Positions 7,879 through 16,257 of a stretch of 39,918 bases of DNA are shown piece by piece. Source of the stretch: Elusimicrobiota bacterium. Lineage in GTDB: Bacteria > Elusimicrobiota > UBA8919. The first letter of the stretch is position 1, and every line of letters begins with the position of its first letter. The DNA lies in the NCBI GenBank assembly GCA_016928195.1, contig JAFGLF010000080.1, positions 1 to 39,918 on the forward strand, written 5' to 3'. Below the pieces are notes generated by a model that made no database searches, had not been told where the DNA came from, and worked only from the letters and a program-made list of their open reading frames with translations. The position numbers and the translations under genes are program-made.

Positions 7879-8948
7879 TTTTTATCTCTGTATCTTTCTA
7901 TTTTTTCCTCTGTTACTCCATACTTTGTTAAAAGTTCCGTCATTTTTGTCCAATTAAGAAGTTGTGCCTTCTCATAAGAATCAACAAATATTGAATCTGA
8001 TAAATCCGTTTTTGCTCCGGCTTTTATTAAAACCTCTGCTGAATCGACTGAGTTATTATCAACGGCATAACAGAGCGGTGTTCTATCAAAAATACCCCTG
8101 GCATTTATATCAGCTCCGTTTTCTAATAATAATTTTAGGACATCAACCGAATTCCAATTAGCCGCTATCATTAATGGGGTATGCTTATTTTTACTCTTTA
8201 TATCTAGCTTGGCCCCTTTTTCAATTAATAATTTGGCTACCCGAAAACTATCTTTTATTGCAGCTGACATTAATGGAGGACTATTACTTTTATCAAGTAT
8301 ATTAACATCCGCTCCTTTTCCAACTAACAATTCTGCAACTTCAACAACATCCCAGTAAGCTGCCCAGTGTAACAAAGATTTACCGTCGCTATCCCGTATA
8401 TTAACATCGGCTCCTGCTTCTATTAATTCTTTAACTTTCAATAAATCATTTTGCTTAATATATCCGAGTTCTATAACCGGTTTATTGTCTTTCTCCTTAA
8501 ATTCATAGCTCTTTAGAAGTTCCAACATTTTATCATTGCCTTTATAACTGGCTATATGCCATGCCTTCATTTTTGTATTATCCTCTGCATTTACGTTCGC
8601 CCCATTTTCCAACAACAATCTAACCATATCTATATGATTATATGCCGCCGCCATAATTAATGCCGATTGTTCTATCCCTCCGGAGCGGGCATTTATATTG
8701 GCACAATTTTCCAGCAGTACTTTTGCAACATCCACTGAATTATAAATAGCAGCAACCATTATAGGTGTATATCCGGATTCGTATCTTATATCAACATCCG
8801 CTCCCGATTTTATCGCCTTATTTACCTTGGGAACATCATTTTCCATTACTGCTTGTATAGGTATTTCATGTATAGTTACACAACCAGAAAAAATGACAGT
8901 AATTGTCAATAAAAACAGCATCTTCGGATTATTTTTTTCTAATTTCAT
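7875..8948 (-). CDS. Ankyrin-repeat lipoprotein
   Basis: This 357-residue protein starts with a lipoprotein signal (MLFLLTITVIFSG then Cys23) followed by about nine ankyrin repeats through residue ~340. Typical phrases are VAKVLLENCANINARS, VRLLLENGANVNAEDN, VKELIEAGADVNIRD, VAELLVGKGADVNILD and VLKLLLENGADINARG. A degenerate repeat around YKGNDKMLELLKSYEFKEKDN splits the array into two blocks. ATG 8948 has AGAGGAG 5 nt upstream and is preferred to the in-frame TTG at 8969. It starts 17 nt after mtnP and overlaps the next lipoprotein by 4 nt; the pair is likely anchored in the outer membrane facing the periplasm. Partner unknown. Confidence 0.88.
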   Translation of the reverse strand: MKLEKNNPKMLFLLTITVIFSGCVTIHEIPIQAVMENDVPKVNKAIKSGADVDIRYESGYTPIMVAAIYNSVDVAKVLLENCANINARSGGIEQSALIMAAAYNHIDMVRLLLENGANVNAEDNTKMKAWHIASYKGNDKMLELLKSYEFKEKDNKPVIELGYIKQNDLLKVKELIEAGADVNIRDSDGKSLLHWAAYWDVVEVAELLVGKGADVNILDKSNSPPLMSAAIKDSFRVAKLLIEKGAKLDIKSKNKHTPLMIAANWNSVDVLKLLLENGADINARGIFDRTPLCYAVDNNSVDSAEVLIKAGAKTDLSDSIFVDSYEKAQLLNWTKMTELLTKYGVTEEKIERYRDKK

Positions 8949-8965
8949 TTTCTCCTCTACTGTTT

Positions 8966-9823
8966 TCAAACATATTTTTTAATCAGCAGCTTCAATCTCT
9001 GTTTTGTTTTTTTATTTATAGCTTTAGGGGATGTCAAAACCGCATATTTTAAGGCATCCTTACAAATACATTTTCTCTCATTGCTTATTCTGCCGACGAC
9101 ATTCTTTATAAGTTTTTTAACATTTGATGTCAAAATATTCAGATTTTCAATAACTTTTCCAACTGAAACCTCCTCTCCTTCCTTCCACACATCATAATCG
9201 GTAGCGAGCCCGACCGTAGCGAAACACAACTCGGCTTCACGCGCCAGTTTTGCCTCAGGTAAATTGGTCATACCTATAATTGAAAATCCCAGAGAACGGT
9301 ATGTCTTTGATTCTGCCTTTGTGGAGAACTGCGGACCTTCCATGCATACGTAAGTTCCACTGTCATGAACCGGGATATTAAGTGATTTCGATGTCTCAAC
9401 TAAAATCTTTCTCAACTCAGGACAATATGGTTCGGCAAAGCCTACATGTACGACAATACCTTTACCAAAAAAAGTCGAAGGCCTGGACTTTGTACGGTCA
9501 AACAGCTGATCGGGAACAACAAAATCCCTCGGCTTAATCTCTTCTTTAAGCGAACCGCAAGCCGATATGGCTATAACCCTTTCAACACCAATCTGTTTGA
9601 GAGCATAAATGTTTGCCTGGGAATTCACTTCAGTTGGTGTAAGTTTATGCCCTACGCCATGTCGTGGCAAAAACGCAACTTTTATCCCCTCAAGCTCACC
9701 GATTATTATTGCATCAGACGGCAAACCAAACGGAGTCCTGACTTTCAGCTTCTTTAACAATTTTATTCCGTCAATTTCATAAACACCGCTGCCGCCTATA
9801 ATACCTATCTTAACATCATTCAT
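8966..9823 (-). CDS. mtnP: S-methyl-5'-thioadenosine phosphorylase
   Basis: This enzyme splits methylthioadenosine (from polyamine/SAM metabolism) into adenine and methylthioribose-1-phosphate. Family motifs seen: GIIGGSGVYEI at the N-terminus, LPRHGVGHKLTPTEVNSQAN (phosphate/ribose site), CGSL, CMEGPQFSTKAES, and GMTNLPEAKLAREAE followed by TDYDVW, the 6-aminopurine-type ending rather than the Asn of inosine/guanosine enzymes. The length of 285 aa is normal. ATG 9823 has a perfect AGGAGG 5 nt upstream. It follows deoA by 32 nt. The last 45 residues are Lys-rich. Confidence 0.95.
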   Translation of the reverse strand: MNDVKIGIIGGSGVYEIDGIKLLKKLKVRTPFGLPSDAIIIGELEGIKVAFLPRHGVGHKLTPTEVNSQANIYALKQIGVERVIAISACGSLKEEIKPRDFVVPDQLFDRTKSRPSTFFGKGIVVHVGFAEPYCPELRKILVETSKSLNIPVHDSGTYVCMEGPQFSTKAESKTYRSLGFSIIGMTNLPEAKLAREAELCFATVGLATDYDVWKEGEEVSVGKVIENLNILTSNVKKLIKNVVGRISNERKCICKDALKYAVLTSPKAINKKTKQRLKLLIKKYV

Positions 9824-9855
9824 TATAACCTCCTGATATAATACTATATCCTTTT

Positions 9856-11187
9856 TTATTTATACTCCTCTGTTTTATCCTTTGTTACTTTTGCATAAAA
9901 AAATCTGGGCGAACCTACTTTTTTATTGCCCACTGTATACGCTTTTAAAAACTTATCCTTTGCTTCGGCAAACTTTCTTTCATTGCCATCAGTGTGAAAA
10001 ATGGCAAACGTCTCCCCTCTTCCAATTTTATCTGAAATCTTTTTCCTGATATAAATACCTACGGACGGATCAATGGTATCCTCTTTGGTTTTTCGTCCGG
10101 CACCCAGAATTAAAGAGCATAGGCCTATGTCATAAGTATTTATCTTTTCAACATATCCTGACCTTTCACTTTTCACTTCTATTTGTTTTTTACTTTGCGG
10201 GAGAAGGGAAGGATTATCTACTACATCGGGATTGCCTCCCTGGGATTTTATTAGTGTCCTGAATTTTTCGATTCCTTTTTTATTTTTTATTACTTTCTCT
10301 ATTTTTTTCTTCCCTTCATCAACTGTTTTTACGATTCCTGAAACCATAAGCATATTGCTTCCCAGTTCTATACATAAATTTGTCAGGTCTTTAGGACCTG
10401 TTCCTTTCAATGTATCAACCGCTTCTTTAACTTCAATTGAATTGCCTATTGCATACCCCAATGGCTCTTCCATGCTTGTTATAAAAGCAACCATCCTCTT
10501 GCCGGCAGCTTCCCCTATATCGACCATAGTCCGAGCAAGTTTCAAGGCATCCCCGTATTTCTCCATAAACGCACCGCTGCCTGTTTTTACATCAAGTATA
10601 ATTCCATCGCTTCCAGCAGCAAGTTTTTTTGACATAATACTGCTTGCAATAAGAGGGACCGAATCAACCGTTGCCGTAACATCTCTTAACGCATAAATAA
10701 CTTTATCGGCAGGCACAAACTCCGATGTTTGTCCCATTAAAGCAAGGCCGTTAGTACTTACATTTTCTATAAATTTCTCTTTTGTTATTGATGTACTGAA
10801 TCCGGGTATTGACTCCAGTTTATCAATCGTTCCTCCCGTGTGTCCCAAACCCCGGCCTGTCATCTTTGCGACACGGCCGCCGCAAGCAGCCACAAGAGGT
10901 GCAAGAATAAGCGTGGTCGTGTCGCCGACACCTCCGGTTGAATGTTTATCTATTTTAAAACCCGGTATTTTCGACAAATCCACACGTTGTCCCGAATCAG
11001 CCATAGCCATGGTTAAATCAACAGCTTCTTGAGATACCATGTTTCTAAAATAAATTGCCATCAAAAATGCTGCCATCTGATAATCAGGAATTTTTCCCTT
11101 TGTAAATTCCTGAATAACAAAATATAGTTCTTCTTTAGAAAGCCTTTTTCCGTTTCTCTTTTTATAAATTAAATCATACATTCTCAT
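9856..11187 (-). CDS. deoA: Thymidine / pyrimidine-nucleoside phosphorylase
   Basis: The enzyme phosphorolyses (deoxy)pyrimidine nucleosides to base plus pentose-1-phosphate. It has the N-terminal helical domain (RMYDLIYKKRNGKRLSKEEL), KHSTGGVGDTTT phosphate loop, the signature MTGRGLGHTGGTIDKLE, SSIMSKKLAAGSD, KTGSGAFM, and a C-terminal PYNP domain starting near SERSGYVEKI. ATG 11187 gives 443 aa; the family N-terminus (MRMYDII) begins there. The longer in-frame extension to 11229 is repeat-like spacer. The SD is weak. Whether it is thymidine-specific (deoA) or broad (pdp) cannot be told from sequence alone. It sits between recJ and mtnP. Confidence 0.93.
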   Translation of the reverse strand: MRMYDLIYKKRNGKRLSKEELYFVIQEFTKGKIPDYQMAAFLMAIYFRNMVSQEAVDLTMAMADSGQRVDLSKIPGFKIDKHSTGGVGDTTTLILAPLVAACGGRVAKMTGRGLGHTGGTIDKLESIPGFSTSITKEKFIENVSTNGLALMGQTSEFVPADKVIYALRDVTATVDSVPLIASSIMSKKLAAGSDGIILDVKTGSGAFMEKYGDALKLARTMVDIGEAAGKRMVAFITSMEEPLGYAIGNSIEVKEAVDTLKGTGPKDLTNLCIELGSNMLMVSGIVKTVDEGKKKIEKVIKNKKGIEKFRTLIKSQGGNPDVVDNPSLLPQSKKQIEVKSERSGYVEKINTYDIGLCSLILGAGRKTKEDTIDPSVGIYIRKKISDKIGRGETFAIFHTDGNERKFAEAKDKFLKAYTVGNKKVGSPRFFYAKVTKDKTEEYK

Positions 11188-11219
11188 ATTTTTCACTTCA
11201 CGAATAGACGAATTACTGC

Positions 11220-11290
11220 AAATCCACAATCAAATTACCGCTAATCATCTGCGGGCATTCGGATTTTAATTTGCGGATATTTGCGTTTAT
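11220..11290. repeat. Spacer repeat upstream of deoA
   Basis: It shares CAAATTACCGCTAAT (11231-11245), a central TGCGGG.ATT word and GATATTTGCGTT (11276-11287) with the spacer at 7078-7202. Both copies precede an ORF in the same orientation; this one lacks the TCCGCC palindrome, giving a shorter variant. Confidence 0.8.
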
Positions 11291-11297
11291 CTATTTT

Positions 11298-13511
11298 TTA
11301 AATGATGCCATCCGATGATTTTATATCCAATATTTTTAGTTGAGCTGATTCTTTTGACTGCCATATGTTCAGCTCAAGCTGAAAAACAACATCAACCTTT
11401 TGACCCTTTTTGAAATCTGCGGCCCGGCGCCCCAATTGCCAGCCGATACCGTTTATATTTGTTTTATCATTTTTAAAATTCACGCGCAGATGAGCTCCAT
11501 CCATACCTACACTTGAAAAACTGTTTAAAATGACTTCACTAAGAATAAAAATGGGTTGTTCATTCCCAAATCCATAAGGTTCAAGCAATTCCAATTCTTT
11601 TACCAGCCGGATAGAAACATTCGTAATAGGAATAGAAATATTTATAGGAAGCTGCGGTATGAGCATATCATCTGTTATTAAACTATTCGCAATGAATTTT
11701 ATCCGTTTTCTAAACTCATCCAGCCGGCTCTTTGAAACCGTTAAACCTGCAGCCGCTTTATGTCCTCCGTATTTTATAATAACATCTTTACATTCATCCA
11801 ATGCAGAAATAATATCAAAACTATCAATGCTTCTTGCTGCACCCATGGCTTCATTATCTTCAAGAATAAGAAGAATCGCCGGACGGCCAAATTCCCTCAG
11901 TATCTGGTTAGCGGCAATACCGGTAACTCCGTGTTTTAGGCCTTCTACAACTGTTACAAAAATTTTATCTGTTTCAATATTATTCTGCCGAATCGTTGCA
12001 TCAATAAAATTTTTAATATTAACTTTTTGTAAACTCTTTCTTTCGTTGTTAATAGTAAAAATTCTATCAACTAAAATTTCACATCTTTTTTTATCGGTAG
12101 TTATTAATAATTCTGCCGACAAATCTGCTTTTCCATAACGCCCGGCAGAATTCAAAATGGGTACTATTGACCAGGAAACTTTTCTCGCGGTAAATGCTTT
12201 CTCATCTATTTTAAGTGTATTAAGGATTGCTCTGATACCCGGTTTCTTTGAGCTATAGAATAACGGGATGCCATACTTAACAAAAATCCTGTTTTCAGAA
12301 ACCAGCGGAACTATATCTGCGACGGTTCCAAGTGCTACGAGATAAAGATATTCCTCTATAAATTTTCTCTGTTTTTCCTCCTGAATTAAAACAATCCTCT
12401 CAAAAACTTTCATGGTTGTTATTGCATCGCTCAAAGCTCTATGATATTTATCACTTTCGATGTTTAGTTCTTTTGAAAGAGCTTCAAGTTTATGTGACTT
12501 AAACGGAAAAACCAAACGGGACATCTCGAGTGTGTCAATAACCTCGTTGGGAATTTCCCGCCCTATTTTCTTTGCAGCACGATGTAAAAATGCCATATCA
12601 AAACTTGAATTATGTGCTACAATAATTGAATTCCCGATAAAATTCAAAAACTTTTTCATAACTTCTGAAATATCCGGTGCGGTTTTACAATCATCATTAG
12701 TTATACCATGAATCTCACTTACAGCCTCTGGAATCAGACATATCGGTTTAACAAGAGTTTGAAATCTTCCGATTTCAATAAAATTTTTAATTTTCACGGC
12801 TCCGATTTCAACTATTTCATCAGTTAAAGATGAAAGCCCGGTTGTTTCAATATCCAAAACAACTATTCCTTTGTTATAATATTTTGAATAGGAAAAAGCA
12901 ACTGATTGAAACAGTTTAAACGTAACACCGCATCCGGCAAGTCCTTTGAATGGATACTTTTCATAGGAACATTTAGGATTAATTACCGCTACAGCTTCCG
13001 GGATATAATCAGGAGGTTCGTGATGGTCGGAAATTATTACATCTACACCAAGAGATTTAGCAAAATCCACTTCTTCCTTAGCAGATATCCCGCAATCAAC
13101 TGTTATTATAAGTTTTACACCCTCTTTATGATATTTTTCAATCAAACTCTTATGAAGTCCATAACCTTCATCCAGAGGTACATACCATAATACATCGGCC
13201 CCCAACTCTTTTAAATATAAGAAAGCAATATTTGTCGAAGTTATCCCATCAACATCTCTATCTCCATAAATAAGTATCTTCTCTTTATCTTTTATTGCCC
13301 TTTTAATTCTATCTACTGCTTTTTCCATATCATTAAACAGAAACGGATTATATAGATCGGAAATCCTCGGATTAATAAATTTTTCTATTTCATGCGGTGT
13401 TTTTATCCCTTTTTGTACAAGCAAAGAAATCAGTATATTTGAATAACCTGTTTGGTTACAAAGTTCGTTTATAACTATACTGTTGTTCTCCTGGATTTTC
13501 CACTTTTTCAT
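11298..13511 (-). CDS. recJ: RecJ ssDNA exonuclease with a DnaQ-like exonuclease nested inside
   Basis: RecJ is a 5'-3' single-strand exonuclease in recombination and mismatch repair. This 737-residue protein has RecJ motifs DRDVDG (84-89; usually DYDVDG), TVDCG (137-141), DHH (162-164) and GLAGCGVTFKL (190-200). A ~165-residue DEDDh exonuclease follows (about 215-380): VLDIETTGL (ExoI, D220/E222), AHNSSFDMAFL (ExoII, D305), HRALSDA (ExoIII, H357/D362). RecJ then resumes with LVALGTVADIVPL (391-403), the GGHKAAAG DHHA1 motif and the C-terminal OB fold. Typical RecJ is about 560-580 aa, so the insert accounts for the excess. The start is ATG 13511, because the longer frame to 13592 only translates repeat DNA; no SD is seen. 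It follows punA. Confidence 0.93.
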   Translation of the reverse strand: MKKWKIQENNSIVINELCNQTGYSNILISLLVQKGIKTPHEIEKFINPRISDLYNPFLFNDMEKAVDRIKRAIKDKEKILIYGDRDVDGITSTNIAFLYLKELGADVLWYVPLDEGYGLHKSLIEKYHKEGVKLIITVDCGISAKEEVDFAKSLGVDVIISDHHEPPDYIPEAVAVINPKCSYEKYPFKGLAGCGVTFKLFQSVAFSYSKYYNKGIVVLDIETTGLSSLTDEIVEIGAVKIKNFIEIGRFQTLVKPICLIPEAVSEIHGITNDDCKTAPDISEVMKKFLNFIGNSIIVAHNSSFDMAFLHRAAKKIGREIPNEVIDTLEMSRLVFPFKSHKLEALSKELNIESDKYHRALSDAITTMKVFERIVLIQEEKQRKFIEEYLYLVALGTVADIVPLVSENRIFVKYGIPLFYSSKKPGIRAILNTLKIDEKAFTARKVSWSIVPILNSAGRYGKADLSAELLITTDKKRCEILVDRIFTINNERKSLQKVNIKNFIDATIRQNNIETDKIFVTVVEGLKHGVTGIAANQILREFGRPAILLILEDNEAMGAARSIDSFDIISALDECKDVIIKYGGHKAAAGLTVSKSRLDEFRKRIKFIANSLITDDMLIPQLPINISIPITNVSIRLVKELELLEPYGFGNEQPIFILSEVILNSFSSVGMDGAHLRVNFKNDKTNINGIGWQLGRRAADFKKGQKVDVVFQLELNIWQSKESAQLKILDIKSSDGII

Positions 13512-13529
13512 ATAATATATTAGAAGCGG

Positions 13530-13616
13530 ACTTACGCTGAATCCGCCGTGGCGGACAGATTTACGCTGAAACCTCCGCGTTATTCTGCGCATTTATCCGC
13601 GTTTATCTGCTTCTAT
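13530..13616. repeat. Spacer repeat between punA and recJ
   Basis: The palindrome TCCGCCGTGGCGGA (13542-13555) is flanked by the direct repeat TTACGCTGAA (13532-13541 and 13561-13570). A run of CGCGTT/TCCGCGTTTATCTGC words follows to 13612. It adds an in-frame N-terminal extension to the recJ frame that is probably not translated. Confidence 0.8.
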
Positions 13617-13620
13617 ATCT

Positions 13621-14466
13621 TTAAATTATCCTGATGATTTCCTTTATATAATTACCTAACTTTTCTTCTGTTTTTTTCCCAATCTTAATTACTTCTTTAT
13701 GATTTAATGGTTGTTTTAATATCCCGGCTGCCATATTAGAAATATATGAAACACCAAGTACTTTTATCCCGCAATGATTGGCAACGATTGCCTCCGGTAC
13801 CGTTGACATGCCAACAATGTCAGCACCCAAAGTTACTGCCATTTTTACTTCAGCAGGTGTCTCATAAGATGGGCCTGTACATGCAAAATAAACACCTTTC
13901 CTGATTTTAATATTAAGTTTCTTTGCGGTAAATTCCGCCTTTTTTACCAAATCATTTTTATAAACTTCTGACATATCCGGGAAACGAACACCTTGCAAAA
14001 CACCTTCCGGACCAATAAGCGGATTTATACCCATAAAATTTATATGATCGGTTACCAATATAATATCTCCCAACCGAAACTTCCTGTTAACCGCACCTGT
14101 TGCGGACGTAAGAATCAACTTTTTTACGCCCAGCTCTTTCAGCACACGGATTGGATAGGTTACATCCTTAAGAGTATATCCTTCATAAAAATGTATACGA
14201 CCGGCCATAATTATAACATTTTTACCAGAGAGGTTACCAATAACAAGCTCACATTTATGGCCTTCAATGGATGATTCCTTAAAACTTGGTATTGAAGAAT
14301 ATGGGATTGTGACAGAATCTTCCACATTACCTGATATAGAAGAAAGTCCGGAACCAAGAATAACGCCCACTACAGGCCTTTTTTTCGTTCTTTCTTCAAT
14401 ATATTTCTTTGTTTTATCAAGATTTTGTTTCAATAACTTTATTTTACTTATTTCTGTATATTGCAT
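13621..14466 (-). CDS. punA: Purine nucleoside phosphorylase (trimeric, PNP type)
   Basis: It cleaves inosine/guanosine and deoxy forms to base plus (deoxy)ribose-1-phosphate. Motifs: GVILGSGLSSI phosphate loop, IMAGRIHFYEGYTLKDVTYP (His/Glu), TSATGAVN, SDL-like GDIILVTDHIN, YFACTGPSYETPAEV, GADIVGMSTVPEAIVANHCG and a final SYISNMAAGI with the Asn that marks 6-oxopurine enzymes. At 281 aa it has normal length. ATG 14466 has AAGGAG 8 nt upstream. With deoA, mtnP, deoB and deoC it forms the nucleoside-degradation set of this region. Confidence 0.95.
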   Translation of the reverse strand: MQYTEISKIKLLKQNLDKTKKYIEERTKKRPVVGVILGSGLSSISGNVEDSVTIPYSSIPSFKESSIEGHKCELVIGNLSGKNVIIMAGRIHFYEGYTLKDVTYPIRVLKELGVKKLILTSATGAVNRKFRLGDIILVTDHINFMGINPLIGPEGVLQGVRFPDMSEVYKNDLVKKAEFTAKKLNIKIRKGVYFACTGPSYETPAEVKMAVTLGADIVGMSTVPEAIVANHCGIKVLGVSYISNMAAGILKQPLNHKEVIKIGKKTEEKLGNYIKEIIRII

Positions 14467-14483
14467 TGTTCAGCTCCTTTTTA

Positions 14484-15107
14484 CTATGTATTTTTTACCA
14501 GAATATCATTAACTATATCGGCCGCTTCCGCAGCCCTATCTGCTGCATTTGACAGATGTCTGTAGATTTCTCTTGTCTTTAAAATTTTTATTACATCATT
14601 TGTTTTAAAAAGTTCTACAAGCGCCTCGCGGTATCGGTGTTCAACAAAATTCTCTGTTTTTCTTGCACGAACAACATGTTCCGCACAAATACCTGCGTGT
14701 TCTTTAAGACATTTTATTGCACAGGAAACCTCTTTCGATGCATCATACAGTGATTCAGCCATTTTCTTTATATAATTATCCGTCTGAACTTCAAAAAGTG
14801 TCATTTCCTCTACGGTTGATTTCGCATAATCAAGCATATCATCCACAGCACGGGATAATGCAAATATATCTTCACGGTCTATAGGCGTAACAAACGACCG
14901 GTTTAATTCATCAACAAGAATTCTTCTTACTCCATCGGCTTCTTTCTCGGCATCATTTACTTTTTTCCCATTTTCAGGTGTTGGGTTGTTCGCAAACTCT
15001 GTAAAACAAATGAGTCCTTCCTCCACTGCACTCACTTGAGCAATAAGCATTTTGTAGAAATCTCTTCGTTTAGGAAAAAGTTTTTCAATTAAACTCATTT
15101 TAGCCAT
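14484..15107 (-). CDS. DUF47/PhoU-like Pit accessory protein
   Basis: This all-helical 207-residue protein belongs to the DUF47 family, distantly related to PhoU and almost always encoded next to Pit phosphate transporters. Visible: MSLIEKLFPKRRDFYKML, the charged KVNDAEKEADGVRRILVDEL helix with Glu/Asp metal-binding-type residues, DREDIFALSRAVDDMLDYA, and the end RHLSNAADRAAEAADIVNDIL. The start at ATG 15107 has GGGAG 5 nt upstream; an in-frame TTG at 15119 is weaker. It is 46 nt downstream of the transporter and probably modulates it in the cytoplasm. Confidence 0.88.
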   Translation of the reverse strand: MAKMSLIEKLFPKRRDFYKMLIAQVSAVEEGLICFTEFANNPTPENGKKVNDAEKEADGVRRILVDELNRSFVTPIDREDIFALSRAVDDMLDYAKSTVEEMTLFEVQTDNYIKKMAESLYDASKEVSCAIKCLKEHAGICAEHVVRARKTENFVEHRYREALVELFKTNDVIKILKTREIYRHLSNAADRAAEAADIVNDILVKNT

Positions 15108-15153
15108 TTGTTCTCCCAATGTTTTTAATTAAAATTTATTGGCAATTATTGAA

Positions 15154-16176
15154 TTATTTAAAAATCTGCTCCAATATAAAGAAAGTTAGACCTGCAATAA
15201 ACCCGCTGGCCGGAATTGTAACCAACCATGCAACCGCCATATCTTGAGCAACCTGCCATCTTACCATTTTTGGCCGAAAAGCAGCGCCGGCACCCATTAT
15301 AGATGATGAAATAACCTGCGTTGTAGAAATCGGGAATCCAAAAACTGCTGTAATATATATTATTATTGTAGAAGCAGACTGTGAGGTAAAGCTGTGAATG
15401 GGTCTTACTTTATAAAGTCCGGAGCCAAGCGTTCTTATTATTCTCCAGCCGCCGGTTGCGGTTCCGACAGCCATGGCAGATGCACAGGAAATAATTACCC
15501 ATTTAGGAACAGACACGGATCCTCCTTGCGGATTATATAAGCCAAGAATAATAAGAGTAAATGTAATAACTCCCATTGTCTTTTGTGCGTCATTAGTTCC
15601 ATGCGCAAGGGATTGTGTAATCAATGAACCAATCTGTAATTTTTTGAATATCCTGTTTATTTTTGGAGTTGACCGCTGCGAAAATACAAGTGTAAATCGT
15701 GTGAAAATATATGTTATTACAAGTCCAATAATCGGAGAAACAATCATAATCAATATTATCTGCCAAACCTTATACCAATTTATCAGCTCAGGGCCCCAGC
15801 CAAAAAAGAATGCTCCTATAAGTCCGCCTATTAGAGCGTGTGAAGAAGAAGACGGTATTCCAAAATACCATGTTATGAGATTCCATAAAACAGCTCCCGT
15901 TAGTGCGGCAATAATTACAATAACCCCTATCGTTCCGGTATGTAAAATCCTGGGATCTACTATACTCTTCCCAATGGTTTCTGCAACAGCGGTTCCCAGA
16001 AAGTATGCTCCTATAAAGTTGGCTAAAGCCGCTAAAATTAAAGTTATACCGGGAGATAAAGTGCGCGATGTAATAACAGTTGCTACCTGATTTGCACTAT
16101 CGTGAAAACCATTTGTAAAATCAAAAAATAAGGCTAAGGCGGTAACGAAAGCTGCAATTAAAATAGTTATGCCCAT
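15154..16176 (-). CDS. pit: PiT-family inorganic phosphate transporter
   Basis: An inner-membrane phosphate permease, cation-coupled in characterised members. The family duplicates are visible: FDFTNGFHDSANQVATVI near the N-terminus and LAHGTNDAQKTMGVIT in the second half, each with the conserved Asn-Asp/Ser-Ala motif, plus about ten hydrophobic segments and the central GIPSSSSHALIGGLIG loop. With ATG 16176 it is 340 aa, a compact Pit. TTG 16182 is two codons upstream and equally lacks an SD. It lies between deoB and its DUF47 partner. Confidence 0.93.
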   Translation of the reverse strand: MGITILIAAFVTALALFFDFTNGFHDSANQVATVITSRTLSPGITLILAALANFIGAYFLGTAVAETIGKSIVDPRILHTGTIGVIVIIAALTGAVLWNLITWYFGIPSSSSHALIGGLIGAFFFGWGPELINWYKVWQIILIMIVSPIIGLVITYIFTRFTLVFSQRSTPKINRIFKKLQIGSLITQSLAHGTNDAQKTMGVITFTLIILGLYNPQGGSVSVPKWVIISCASAMAVGTATGGWRIIRTLGSGLYKVRPIHSFTSQSASTIIIYITAVFGFPISTTQVISSSIMGAGAAFRPKMVRWQVAQDMAVAWLVTIPASGFIAGLTFFILEQIFK

Positions 16177-16257
16177 CTTCAATCTACTTTATTTCTATTC
16201 TGGATATCTTTTAGAAAACTTTTTCCGTTTTTTGAAACACAGATTACACAGATAAAA

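Noticed and set aside
13512-13592. N-terminal extension of RecJ in the open frame
   Set aside because: It only translates the palindrome-rich spacer repeat and lacks an SD; the family N-terminus begins at 13511.
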